29,019 nt of DNA, from the NCBI GenBank assembly GCA_045639845.1, contig JAZUDW010000011.1, positions 1 to 29,019 on the forward strand, read 5' to 3'. Position 1 is the stretch's first letter; the number at the start of each line of letters is the position of its first letter. This DNA comes from Colimorpha sp045639845 (GTDB lineage: Bacteria; Bacteroidota; Bacteroidia; Bacteroidales; P3). Positions 1 to 8,688 of the stretch are shown here, piece after piece. The notes beneath the pieces are model-generated. The model made no database searches. It was not told where the DNA came from and was given only the letters and a program-made list of their open reading frames with translations. The translations under genes and the position numbers were made by a program.

Positions 1-27
1 TTGATCAATTCTCGATTCTAAAATTAT

Positions 28-58
28 TTGGCCGGTTCAAATATTCTTCTTAACTTTG
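28..58 (+). promoter_or_regulatory. Predicted promoter of recQ
   Basis: A Bacteroidetes-type promoter is visible: TTG at 28-30, a 20-base spacer, and TAACTTTG at 51-58, which matches the TAnnTTTG -7 consensus of the primary sigma factor in this phylum. The start codon of recQ lies 32 bases after the -7 box. The spacing equals that of the holB promoter in this window, which supports both. The match is by eye; no transcription start is known. Confidence 0.6.
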
Positions 59-90
59 TACTATTAACGACACTTTTGTGAGAAAATTAT

Positions 91-2322
91 ATGGGAGAAA
101 CAAAAAAGATGGAAGACATTAATCTACAAGCCAGTCTTAAAGACATTTTCGGATTCGACCAATTCAAGGGAGACCAAGAAGAGATCATTCGCAGCTTGCT
201 CGAAGGCAATGACACCTTTGTCATCATGCCTACCGGTGGCGGCAAATCGCTTTGCTACCAGCTTCCCGCTATGATACTGGACGGCACCGCTATTGTGGTA
301 TCGCCTCTTATCGCACTGATGAAAAACCAAGTGGACGCCATTCGATACACATCGGGCAATGTATGCGTAGCACACTTCCTAAACTCATCGCTTAACAAAC
401 AACAGATCACAGAAGTCAAAGAGGACCTGCTACGAGGCGGCACGAAACTACTATATGTCGCACCCGAGACACTGTCAAAAGACGATACCATAGAATTTTT
501 ACGCCAACTGAACGTGTCCTTCTTTGCCATCGATGAAGCACACTGCATTTCCGAATGGGGCCACGATTTTCGTCCCGAATACCGACGACTTAGGAAAGCC
601 ATCAATACTATAAACACCAAGGTACCTATACTCACCCTCACTGCTAGTGCTACCCCCAAAGTACAACAAGATATCATTAGAAACCTTGAAATGGAAGAAG
701 CCAAACTATTCGTTTCTTCGTTCAACAGGCCCAACCTATTCTATGAAGTACGACCTAAGCCCTCGGACCCCTTGTTGCTCCACAAAGAGATTATCAAATT
801 CATCAAAGAAAACCCCGGCAAAAGCGGTATCATTTACTGCCTTACCCGAAAGAAAGTAGAAGATCTGGCCCAGTTGCTTTGTCTCAACGGTATCAAAGCA
901 CTACCCTACCATGCTGGATTGGAAAACAAAGTTCGTGCAGAGAATCAAGACCGTTTCTTGATGGAAGATGTTGATGTCATCGTAGCCACTATAGCTTTCG
1001 GCATGGGTATCGACAAACCCGATGTGCGGTTTGTGATCCACTATGATATACCCAAGAGTTTAGAGGGGTATTACCAAGAAACCGGACGCGCTGGTCGTGA
1101 CGGGGGAGAAGGTAAATGCATAGCATTCTACTCTGAACAAGACGTAGAAAAACTCTATAAATTTTTCTCCGATAAGAACATCACCGAGCAAGAGATGGCC
1201 AACCAGTTGGTCCAGGAAATGGTATCGTATGCAGAGTCGTCCGTTTGCAGGCGTACCAACTTGCTACGCTACTTCGGCGAAGATTATCACGAAGCGAACT
1301 GTGGATGCTGCGACAACTGCGTTCACCCCAAACCAAGAGTTGAAGCCAAAGAAGATATCGCCTACATTCTTGAGACCATATTGGCCATGAAGCAAGCCTT
1401 CAAGACCAAAGAAGTGATTGATGTTGCAATGGGAAACACCAACACACAGACACGCACCTACAAACATCATCTGCTGGAACAATTCGGACAAGGCAAAGAG
1501 AAAGGTGAAAACTACTGGAAAGCCGTTATTCGTCAGGCCATCTTCGAACATTTCCTTGAAAAAGAAGTAGAACAATTCGGACGCCTGAAGATAACACCCG
1601 ACGGATTCCGCTACATGAAGACGCCCTACAGTATCAAAGTACCTTGCGACCACGACTACTCAGAAGGGGCTCTCAACGACAGTGACGACATCGACGGCAT
1701 GGGAGCAGGAGGAGGATCAGCAGCTGGCGACGAAGAGCTCTATGCTCAGCTCAAAGGCCTCCTTAAATCAATAGCACAAAGAGAAAAACTCCCGCTTCAC
1801 GTCATCTTTACCGACATGAGCCTCAAAGACATGACCATACAATATCCTTGTACCGTCGAAGAGATGAGCCGAGTGCAAGGCGTAGGTATCGACAAAGCCA
1901 AGAAACATGGAGGTCCATTCATTGAGCTGATAAAAAAATATGTGGAAGAAAACGAAATACAGCGCCCACAAGACATCGTAGTACTAAGTAAAGCAAACAA
2001 GTCGGCATCACGGGTACAAATTATCGGAGCATGCGACCGCCGTATCCCATTAGATGACCTCGCCAAGAGCCTTAATATAAGCATGGATAACCTCATCACT
2101 CAAATTGAGCACATCCTATCGAGTGGCACTCGAATCAACATCGACTACTACATAAATGAAACTATTGAAGAAGAGCATCAAGAGGTATTGTTAGAATACT
2201 GGAGAGAATCGGAAAACGACTCTATGGAAGAAGCCTTTGAGGAATTTTCTGACGATCCCGATTACACAGAAGAGGAGATACGACTTATGCGAATCAAGTT
2301 CTTATACGACAATGGATTCTAG
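91..2322 (+). CDS. recQ: ATP-dependent DNA helicase RecQ
   Basis: Superfamily 2 3'-5' DNA helicase for recombination and fork repair. Helicase motifs are complete: Walker A PTGGGKS (residues 47-53), DEAH (148-151), LTASATP (181-187) and the motif VI QETGRAGRDG (327-336). The zinc-binding subdomain has Cys384, Cys402/404, Cys405 and Cys408. A winged-helix region follows, then an HRDC domain at about 545-620, with an Asp/Gly-rich linker (about 528-545) before it. The last 110 residues look like an added acidic, helical tail after HRDC. At 743 residues it is longer than E. coli RecQ (about 610), as in many Bacteroidetes. The start at 91 is chosen because it follows a promoter; a second Met at codon 7 is possible. 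It is monocistronic, with a terminator downstream. Confidence 0.96.
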   Translation: MGETKKMEDINLQASLKDIFGFDQFKGDQEEIIRSLLEGNDTFVIMPTGGGKSLCYQLPAMILDGTAIVVSPLIALMKNQVDAIRYTSGNVCVAHFLNSSLNKQQITEVKEDLLRGGTKLLYVAPETLSKDDTIEFLRQLNVSFFAIDEAHCISEWGHDFRPEYRRLRKAINTINTKVPILTLTASATPKVQQDIIRNLEMEEAKLFVSSFNRPNLFYEVRPKPSDPLLLHKEIIKFIKENPGKSGIIYCLTRKKVEDLAQLLCLNGIKALPYHAGLENKVRAENQDRFLMEDVDVIVATIAFGMGIDKPDVRFVIHYDIPKSLEGYYQETGRAGRDGGEGKCIAFYSEQDVEKLYKFFSDKNITEQEMANQLVQEMVSYAESSVCRRTNLLRYFGEDYHEANCGCCDNCVHPKPRVEAKEDIAYILETILAMKQAFKTKEVIDVAMGNTNTQTRTYKHHLLEQFGQGKEKGENYWKAVIRQAIFEHFLEKEVEQFGRLKITPDGFRYMKTPYSIKVPCDHDYSEGALNDSDDIDGMGAGGGSAAGDEELYAQLKGLLKSIAQREKLPLHVIFTDMSLKDMTIQYPCTVEEMSRVQGVGIDKAKKHGGPFIELIKKYVEENEIQRPQDIVVLSKANKSASRVQIIGACDRRIPLDDLAKSLNISMDNLITQIEHILSSGTRINIDYYINETIEEEHQEVLLEYWRESENDSMEEAFEEFSDDPDYTEEEIRLMRIKFLYDNGF

Positions 2323-2367
2323 CCAATTTGCATAGCAGTAGAATCCACTCACTACCTATCACTACAG

Positions 2368-2413
2368 ACCCATGGCCGTCTTCCTTCCCAATCAAGGCGG
2401 CCATAGGTTTTTT
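2368..2413 (+). terminator. Rho-independent terminator after recQ
   Basis: A stem of about 13 bp (arms 2368-2380 and 2396-2408) with one G-U pair and one mismatch surrounds a 15-base loop and is followed directly by six T residues (2408-2413). It lies 46 bases after the recQ stop codon and separates recQ from holB. Confidence 0.75.
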
Positions 2414-2468
2414 ATTTCTACATTGGACTTATCCACATAAAGCATTTAATAATAATAATATTTTTATT

Positions 2469-2499
2469 TTGTACACAAAGTAAAAAAGATGTATTTTTG
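2469..2499 (+). promoter_or_regulatory. Predicted promoter of the holB-ricT-gldH-mrcA block
   Basis: TTG at 2469-2471, a 20-base spacer and TATTTTTG at 2492-2499 match the Bacteroidetes TTG / TAnnTTTG promoter. The -7 box ends only 21 bases before the holB start, so the leader should be about 10-15 bases. The surrounding DNA is very AT-rich. Confidence 0.6.
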
Positions 2500-2520
2500 C
2501 ATTTTTAAACTACGTGTATT

Positions 2521-3660
2521 ATGCAGTTCAAAGATATTGTAGGACAAAGAATTCTAATAAATCAACTTACTGAAATTATTGATTCTGGACGTATCAGCCA
2601 CGCACAATTGCTATTAGGGCAAAGCGGTTATGGTACTTTGGCATTGGCCATCGCATACGCACAATATCTCAACTGCGAACATCGTCAACACTACGGAGCC
2701 GGCAGCGAACTACACGCCGACTCTTGCGGAGAATGTCCTTCTTGCAGAAAGTATCAGCAACTAGTACATAGCGACCTCCACTTCATCTTTCCCACCTGCA
2801 CCACCCCTTCTGTAAAAAGCAACCCCAGCAGTACAGAGTTCCAAAACGAATTTCGTGAGTTTATTCTCAGCAACAACGCCTACGCATCAACCGAACAATG
2901 GTACTCTTTCATGGGTGTTGAGAACAAACAAGGGGCCATCAACGTTCGCGATGCCAAAGCCATAGTCGATACCATAGGCATGAAATCCTACGAATCGGCA
3001 TACAAAGTCTTCATCGTATGGATGGTTGATCTGTTGCGCACCGAAGCCGCCAACAAACTGCTCAAAGTACTGGAAGAGCCCACCCCAAATACACTATTCT
3101 TGTTGGTAGGAGAACAGCAGGAGCGACTTCTAAGCACCATCATTAGCCGCACTCAGCTAATCAAAGTTGGCAAGATCGACACAGAAAGTATCATATGCAG
3201 CATAAACGACATCACTCTCCCTATGGCGCAAGCAGCCGAAGGCAACCTACTCACAGCTCACAATCTCAAGAAGCAGTCCGATACAGAGCAACGGTTCGCA
3301 TCCATGTTCGTCACTTGGATGAGACAGCTCTTCAAACTGAGTATGGCCAACCTATCAGAATGGGTAGATGGCATCACTACTTTAGGGCGCGAACAACAGA
3401 AACAATTCATCGTCTATGCTATGGACGCAATAAGAGCATGCTATCTTAAAAGCACCGCTGGCGTCACACTTGACTACAAGCTGCAATTCGGTGATGAGAA
3501 ATTCAACACAGCCTTTCCCTATATGATCACAGCAAACAACGTTGAACGTCTCAACGAGATTTTCAACGAGACCCTATATGCCATCGAACGCAATGCCAAT
3601 TCCAAGATTGCGTTCATGGAATTATCATTCCGCATCAGCAAAGCCCTCAAGAAACGGTGA
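2521..3660 (+). CDS. holB: DNA polymerase III delta' subunit (clamp loader)
   Basis: AAA+ clamp-loader subunit that helps load the sliding clamp at replication forks. Features seen are the N-terminal segment FKDIVGQ, a zinc-binding cysteine set (Cys52, Cys69, Cys72, Cys75), and the sensor/SRC region EAANKLLKVLEEP followed by ISRTQ. The P-loop position reads GQSGYGT (33-39): the Lys that binds ATP phosphate is replaced by Thr, so this subunit should not hydrolyse ATP, as is known for delta' in other bacteria. Length 379 residues is normal for Bacteroidetes. ricT follows after 102 bases. This order (holB, PSP1 gene, gldH, penicillin-binding protein) is widely kept in Bacteroidetes. Gamma/tau (DnaX) is the alternative family, but the missing P-loop Lys argues against it. 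Confidence 0.92.
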   Translation: MQFKDIVGQRILINQLTEIIDSGRISHAQLLLGQSGYGTLALAIAYAQYLNCEHRQHYGAGSELHADSCGECPSCRKYQQLVHSDLHFIFPTCTTPSVKSNPSSTEFQNEFREFILSNNAYASTEQWYSFMGVENKQGAINVRDAKAIVDTIGMKSYESAYKVFIVWMVDLLRTEAANKLLKVLEEPTPNTLFLLVGEQQERLLSTIISRTQLIKVGKIDTESIICSINDITLPMAQAAEGNLLTAHNLKKQSDTEQRFASMFVTWMRQLFKLSMANLSEWVDGITTLGREQQKQFIVYAMDAIRACYLKSTAGVTLDYKLQFGDEKFNTAFPYMITANNVERLNEIFNETLYAIERNANSKIAFMELSFRISKALKKR

Positions 3661-3762
3661 CACCAATCCCATAGATACACACCCAAGGCTACGGATCTGA
3701 ATACGACAGACACCGACCGAGAAGGCACTGATGTTCTAAATAAATTTTCGTAATCTCAACCA

Positions 3763-5643
3763 ATGGAAGAAAACATCAAAAACACCCCTCTGGCTGGCAA
3801 TGACCAACCTCATACGCAAGCCATCAACGGCAACGCCGACAACGCGTCCCACAACAACCGCAACCGTGGAGACCGTCGCAATAATCATCGCGAACGCCAA
3901 CGTTCTAAAAGCAACCACCAGCATTCAACCGTGACCGAAGATCAAACAGACGTATCGAGCAACGATGAGATAGCACAGACAGCCGAGACCATCAACAATG
4001 GTGGTCAGCGCAATTCTAAACACAATAAGAAACAGAAACAGCCCAAGCCTCAAGCCAGCAATCCCGTGCCTGCACCTCGTGGCGATGCCAATCTGAAAGT
4101 AGTAGAGAATATCGAAATCGAAGTACCCGATCCCGAATACGACGCTTCTGAAGATGTGGCCACCAGTGCCGACATAGAAGCCTATGCACGTGAGATGGCC
4201 GAGAAAAGAGCCCGCAAACAACACACCCCCACCCTCCCTGATGCCAACGAGACATTGCCCACCGACGAAACCGTGGACTCCACCAACATGCCAGACCCAT
4301 ACCTCGAGCCAGATCCGGCCATGCCTTGGGTAAAGTTCGACGATTCCCCGTTCCTATCACGTGGCTGCAACAAGTGTCCTAAATCATACGTTCCCGTTGA
4401 CGAGCGCGAGCTGCGCAGCTGCTGCAAAGTAGGTTCGTACAATTGGATGAAAGGCATTCGCCAACCTTGCTCCACACCTTTCGATTGTGTTGAAGTACGG
4501 TTCAAGAACAACCGCAAAGACTTCTTCCGACTACCCGACGGCATCGATGTAAGCGAAGGCGACGTGGTAGCCGTAGAAGGAGCCCCAGGCCACGACGTAG
4601 GCATCGTCAGCCTCATAGGCGAAGCCTGCCGCATACAGATGGAGAAGAAGCAGGTCGATCCCACCAACGAGAATATCAAAAAACTCTTCCGTCGAGCCAA
4701 GACCGCCGATATCGAACGATGGGCACAGGCTATCTGCGAAGAACACGACGCACTACTCAAAACACGAGCCATTACCGAGCAGCTAGGTCTAGTGATGAAA
4801 GTCAACGATGTCGAATATCAAGGCGACCACAGCAAAGCCATCTTCTACTACACAGCCGACGACCGTGTCGATTTCCGCAGCCTCATCAAAGTACTGGCAG
4901 AAGAGTTTCATGTACGTGTTGAAATGAAACAGATCGGTGTACGCCAAGAGGCAGGCAAAGTAGGCGGCATCGGCACTTGTGGCCGAGAACTCTGCTGCAG
5001 CACCTGGCTCACCAATTTCAAATCAGTTACCACCAGCGTAGCCAAAGCTCAGCAAATACTACCCAATCCTCAGAAACTCGCAGGCCAGTGTGGAAAGCTC
5101 AAATGCTGCCTCAACTTCGAATATGAAGTATATCTCGACGCACTGAAGAAGTTCCCCCCCGCCAACACACCCATACGGTTCAAGAAAGGTCTAGCCCTCT
5201 ACAAGAAGACCGATGTGCTTCGCGGCATCATGTGGTACGCATACGAAGGCGAAAACGACCTCTATGCCATTGGTGCCGACGACGTGAAAGCCATTATAGA
5301 AATGAACCGCCAGCAGCAATACCCCGAACGCTTGGAAGACTACCAAAAAGAGCTCATGTCAAGTTCCGCCCTCACCCAGGAGACCAGCGACGCAGAGTTC
5401 GAGCGTGAACTGAAACTATTAGCCGACACCAACGAAGACAATGGGACCCGTGGAGAAGAGAAACGCCAAGACCGTCATTCCGATCGTGGCGACCGTAGCA
5501 ACCGGTCCGACCATCGTTCCAACAATGGCGAACGCCGACAAGGAGACCATCGTGGACACAGAGGCGACCGAGGCGGCGACCATCGCCAAGGAGGCGACCG
5601 ACGTTCATCAAACAAAGACCGACGCTCCAACGAACGCGAATAA
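3763..5643 (+). CDS. ricT: PSP1-domain protein RicT with long charged tails
   Basis: The core (about residues 190-530) is a PSP1/RicT domain. In Bacillus, RicT works with RicA and RicF in an Fe-S complex that affects RNA processing and development. Two cysteine groups of the C-x4-CC form are present (406/411/412 and 443/448/449), the usual Fe-S ligand pattern, plus a Bacteroidetes-type N-terminal group (202, 205, 220, 221, 236, 242). Residues 1-about 185 are low-complexity, rich in Asn, Gln, His and Arg, then acidic. Residues from about 560 to the end are made of short Arg/Asp/Gly/His blocks such as RGDR and DHR. At 626 residues it is well above the roughly 400-450 residues I would expect for the domain; the excess is all in the tails. 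gldH starts 25 bases downstream. The family call is firm; the role of the tails is unknown. Confidence 0.9.
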   Translation: MEENIKNTPLAGNDQPHTQAINGNADNASHNNRNRGDRRNNHRERQRSKSNHQHSTVTEDQTDVSSNDEIAQTAETINNGGQRNSKHNKKQKQPKPQASNPVPAPRGDANLKVVENIEIEVPDPEYDASEDVATSADIEAYAREMAEKRARKQHTPTLPDANETLPTDETVDSTNMPDPYLEPDPAMPWVKFDDSPFLSRGCNKCPKSYVPVDERELRSCCKVGSYNWMKGIRQPCSTPFDCVEVRFKNNRKDFFRLPDGIDVSEGDVVAVEGAPGHDVGIVSLIGEACRIQMEKKQVDPTNENIKKLFRRAKTADIERWAQAICEEHDALLKTRAITEQLGLVMKVNDVEYQGDHSKAIFYYTADDRVDFRSLIKVLAEEFHVRVEMKQIGVRQEAGKVGGIGTCGRELCCSTWLTNFKSVTTSVAKAQQILPNPQKLAGQCGKLKCCLNFEYEVYLDALKKFPPANTPIRFKKGLALYKKTDVLRGIMWYAYEGENDLYAIGADDVKAIIEMNRQQQYPERLEDYQKELMSSSALTQETSDAEFERELKLLADTNEDNGTRGEEKRQDRHSDRGDRSNRSDHRSNNGERRQGDHRGHRGDRGGDHRQGGDRRSSNKDRRSNERE

Positions 5644-5668
5644 TCAGTAAGCATAAAAGAGCACTGCC

Positions 5669-6154
5669 ATGAAAAAAAGAGCAATCAACATTATATGTAT
5701 AGCATGTGTAATGCTACTATTGCTTGCAGCATGCGACAGCAAAGTACTCTATACCCAGAGTCTGCATGTTGATGTAGATGGATGGAACATGGACGACCAC
5801 CGCTATTTCGATGTCGAAGTCACCGACACGCAAAGCATCTACACCTTTTACATCGACCTACGTATCGCCAACAATTATCCATATAGCAACACCTTCTTTT
5901 TCATCAACACTACTTTCCCCGATGGAGGTGTAGCCCACGATACACTCGAATGCCCCCTAGCCGATATTGACGGCCGCTGGTACGGAAAACGTACAGGCCG
6001 CTATATCGACAACCGCTACGTGTTTCGCAAAGACCTCATATTCCCAAGTCAAGGCACCTATCGCTTCGACATAGCCCACGGCATGCGCGACACTAACATC
6101 ATCGGCATCCACGACGTAGGTCTCCACATAGCCAAGTCCACCGCCCGCAATTAA
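5669..6154 (+). CDS. gldH: GldH-family lipoprotein
   Basis: Small lipoprotein of the GldH family, required for gliding in Flavobacterium but also kept in non-gliding Bacteroidales, where its role is not settled. The N-terminus is a lipoprotein signal (MKKR, then a hydrophobic stretch) with lipobox LAAC, so Cys22 should be acylated. The mature part has the family pattern: a beta-rich domain with YxFYIDLRIANNYPYSN, a middle section ADIDGRWYGKRTGRY, and an end with DVGLHIAK. The length (161 residues) is normal. It lies between ricT (25 bases upstream) and mrcA (30 bases downstream), its usual place in this phylum. The link of ricT, gldH and the PBP hints at an envelope role, but that is inference. 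No other gliding genes are in the window. Confidence 0.88.
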   Translation: MKKRAINIICIACVMLLLLAACDSKVLYTQSLHVDVDGWNMDDHRYFDVEVTDTQSIYTFYIDLRIANNYPYSNTFFFINTTFPDGGVAHDTLECPLADIDGRWYGKRTGRYIDNRYVFRKDLIFPSQGTYRFDIAHGMRDTNIIGIHDVGLHIAKSTARN

Positions 6155-6184
6155 TGTTTTTTATCAGAAATAAAAACAACCTTT

Positions 6185-8539
6185 ATGGCTCAGAATAAAA
6201 ACAACCGAAAACGCAAGAAGACATCCCATCAACAACCCGAGCTTTGGGTTAAACGCATCTGGATCATCTTTGGATGCTTCTGGGGAGCACTCTTCATCTT
6301 CTTTCTCATGCTCTCGGCCGGTTGGCTCGGATTCATGCCCTCCTTCGAAGAGTTGGAGAACCCCAAAAGTAACCAAGCCACAGAAGTCATCAGTTCCGAC
6401 GGAGAGATATTGGGTTTCATCGGAGTGGAGAATCGAAGCAATATTACCTACGACCAGCTCTCCCCCAACCTCGTCAATGCACTCATAGCCACCGAAGACG
6501 TACGTTTCTACAAACATGCCGGCATCGACGCACGAAGCCTAGGACGCGTACTCTTCAAGACAGTGCTGGGACGTCATAGCAGCAGCGGCGGCGGATCCAC
6601 CATCACACAGCAGCTCGCAAAAAACCTCTTCCCCCGCGAGAAGAAAGGCAAACTCGGAGTCATCTATTCCAAACTCAAAGAGTGGATAGTAGCCGTGAAA
6701 CTCGAGCACAACTACTCTAAGGAAGAGATCATCACCATGTATTTCAACACCGTCGATTTCGGCAGCAATGCCTTCGGCATCAAGACAGCCGCCAAGACCT
6801 TCTTCGACAAAGCTCCTGCCGACCTCGACGTCAACGAAAGTGCCATGCTCGTAGGCCTGCTCAAAGCCCCCACCACCTACAACCCAGTGCGAAACCCCGA
6901 CAACGGACTCAAACGCCGCAACACCGTGCTCTACCAGATGAAGCACTACGACTACCTAAGCCAGCAACAGTACGACTCTCTCAGTGCCATACCCATCGAC
7001 GTGTCGCACTATAGCCCCCAGAGCCACAACGACGGTCTCGCCACCTATTTCCGTGAATATATCCGCAACTATATGAAAGACTGGAGCAAAGACACCAAGC
7101 TCCGCAAACCCGACGGCAGCCGCTACGACGTGCACAAAGACGGACTACGCATCTATACCACCATCGACAGCCGCATGCAGCGCTATGCCGAAGCCGCCGT
7201 ACGCAAGCACATGAGCGAAGAGATACAGCCCGCCTTCTTCCGCGAAATCAAAGCCAACAACGGTGTACCCTTCGTACGCCTCAGCAGCGAAGAGCAAGAG
7301 AAAATCATGACCTCGGCCATGAAACAGACCGATCGCTACCGCGCCATGAAGAAAGACGGCATGAAGGATGCCGACATCCGCAAAGCCTTCAAAGAGAAGA
7401 TACCCATGCGTGTATTCTCCTGGAGCGGAATCAAAGACACCGTCATGTCGCCTTGGGACTCCATCCTCTACCATAAGAAGTTCCTCAACGCTGGTCTCAT
7501 GGCCGTTGAGCCTGGCACAGGCTATGTCCGTGCCTACGTAGGCGGCATCAACTACCGCTTCTTTAAATACGACAACGTATGGACACGCCGACAAGTAGGT
7601 TCCACCTTCAAACCCTTCGTATATACCATGGCACTCAAAGACCTTGGCATGTACCCCTGCACCCAGGTACCCAACATGCAGATATGCATCGAAGCCAGCC
7701 CCGGACACCAGTGGTGCCCTCGCAACTCCTCCCATGCTCGCGAAGACGAGATGGTGACCCTCAAGTGGGCCTTGGCCAACTCCATCAACTGGGTATCGGC
7801 CTACCTCATGAAACAAGCCATCATCGAATCGGGCGGTAATATCAACCAAGGAGCAAAGATGGTCATCAACATAGCACGCAACATGGGTGTTGAGAGTCCC
7901 ATAGACCCCGTGCCCGCCATCTGCGTAGGCACACCCGAACTCACCGTCTACGAGATGGCCGGAGCCATGGCCACCTATGCCAACCACGGCGAATACGTCA
8001 AACCCATCTTCATCACCCGCATCGAAGACAATAAAGGCACCGTCATCCAACGTTTCACTGCCGACCAACGTTCCGAAGCCATAGACGCACGCACTGCCTA
8101 CATGATGCTCTCGCTTATGAAAGGCGTGGTGGATAACGGCACCGGAGGACGCCTACGCTACAAATACGGCATCGACGCCCCCATGGCCGGCAAGACAGGC
8201 ACCACGCAAAACAACTCCGACTGCTGGTTTGTAGGCATCACTCCCAAACTAGCCACCGCCGTATGGACAGGAGGTGAGATACGAAGCATCCACTTCCGCA
8301 ACATGACCTATGGTCAAGGAGCCAGCATGGCACTGCCCATCTTCGGATATTTCATGAAGAGCATCTACAACGATCCCAAGCTCAAGTTCCCGCGAGCCGA
8401 CTTCGCCTACCCTGCTGGCGTAGCCATGGATTCCATCATCGACTCCAGCCTCTTCCGCGAAGCTTACGACATGAACATCGTCGAAGGCGGCTGGGCAGTA
8501 GAAGGCGACCGCGAGATATACGACGAGATAGTATGGTAG
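6185..8539 (+). CDS. mrcA: Class A penicillin-binding protein 1A (GT51 + transpeptidase)
   Basis: Bifunctional peptidoglycan synthase anchored in the inner membrane. After a basic cytoplasmic start there is one membrane helix (about 24-50). The glycosyltransferase domain has EDVRFYKH (104-111, catalytic Glu104) and GGSTITQQLAKNLF (136-149). The transpeptidase domain has the acyl-serine motif STFK (473-476), SIN (533-535) and KTGTT (670-674), so both activities should be intact. The 784-residue length is standard. The start codon is set by the membrane helix and spacing to gldH. A 13-base sequence, AATAAAAACAACC, occurs both just upstream of the start (6169-6181) and inside codons 4-8 (6194-6206), a small duplication of no clear meaning. 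Codon use is strongly C-ending. Confidence 0.96.
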   Translation: MAQNKNNRKRKKTSHQQPELWVKRIWIIFGCFWGALFIFFLMLSAGWLGFMPSFEELENPKSNQATEVISSDGEILGFIGVENRSNITYDQLSPNLVNALIATEDVRFYKHAGIDARSLGRVLFKTVLGRHSSSGGGSTITQQLAKNLFPREKKGKLGVIYSKLKEWIVAVKLEHNYSKEEIITMYFNTVDFGSNAFGIKTAAKTFFDKAPADLDVNESAMLVGLLKAPTTYNPVRNPDNGLKRRNTVLYQMKHYDYLSQQQYDSLSAIPIDVSHYSPQSHNDGLATYFREYIRNYMKDWSKDTKLRKPDGSRYDVHKDGLRIYTTIDSRMQRYAEAAVRKHMSEEIQPAFFREIKANNGVPFVRLSSEEQEKIMTSAMKQTDRYRAMKKDGMKDADIRKAFKEKIPMRVFSWSGIKDTVMSPWDSILYHKKFLNAGLMAVEPGTGYVRAYVGGINYRFFKYDNVWTRRQVGSTFKPFVYTMALKDLGMYPCTQVPNMQICIEASPGHQWCPRNSSHAREDEMVTLKWALANSINWVSAYLMKQAIIESGGNINQGAKMVINIARNMGVESPIDPVPAICVGTPELTVYEMAGAMATYANHGEYVKPIFITRIEDNKGTVIQRFTADQRSEAIDARTAYMMLSLMKGVVDNGTGGRLRYKYGIDAPMAGKTGTTQNNSDCWFVGITPKLATAVWTGGEIRSIHFRNMTYGQGASMALPIFGYFMKSIYNDPKLKFPRADFAYPAGVAMDSIIDSSLFREAYDMNIVEGGWAVEGDREIYDEIVW

Positions 8540-8544
8540 TAATG

Positions 8545-8672
8545 GTGATCGGTGAAGAAGTGATCTGTAATCAGACGAATGTATCAGCACTTTCACTGAT
8601 CACAGATTACTTCTTCACATGATTACACATTCACCGACCATCCATTTCACCGATCACATCTTCACCGATCAC
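8545..8672. repeat. Heptamer-derived inverted element between mrcA and rlmN
   Basis: The 149-base gap is almost filled by a structured element. A 23-bp near-perfect hairpin (arms 8552-8574 and 8596-8618, one wobble pair and one mismatch, 21-base loop) is nested with outer copies of GTGATCGGTGAA (8545-8556) and its reverse complement TTCACCGATCAC twice (8646-8657 and 8661-8672). Much of it can be read as degenerate 7-base units of the form ATCRGTN. No T-run follows the hairpin, so it is not a classical terminator. A related element lies at 10135-10250; both contain ATCAGACRAATGT (8570-8582 and 10150-10162). Confidence 0.7.
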
Positions 8673-8688
8673 TAAAAAAACTCACTCC

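Noticed and set aside
2617..2637. Damaged P-loop in HolB as a defect
   Set aside because: Loss of the P-loop lysine is normal for delta' subunits.
5154..5160. Run of seven C in ricT as a slippage site
   Set aside because: Too short for confident phase variation, and the frame is intact in a conserved domain.
6169..6206. 13-base direct repeat around the mrcA start as a phase-variation site
   Set aside because: Two copies 25 bases apart in A-rich sequence; no tandem array, most likely chance or a tiny duplication.
7145..8068. Long open frame on the minus strand (307 codons) within mrcA
   Set aside because: It is a shadow of mrcA caused by its C-ending codon use; the product has no family match and the mrcA motifs are clear.
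8552..8618. 23-bp hairpin read as mrcA terminator
   Set aside because: No T-run follows, and it belongs to a larger repeated element.
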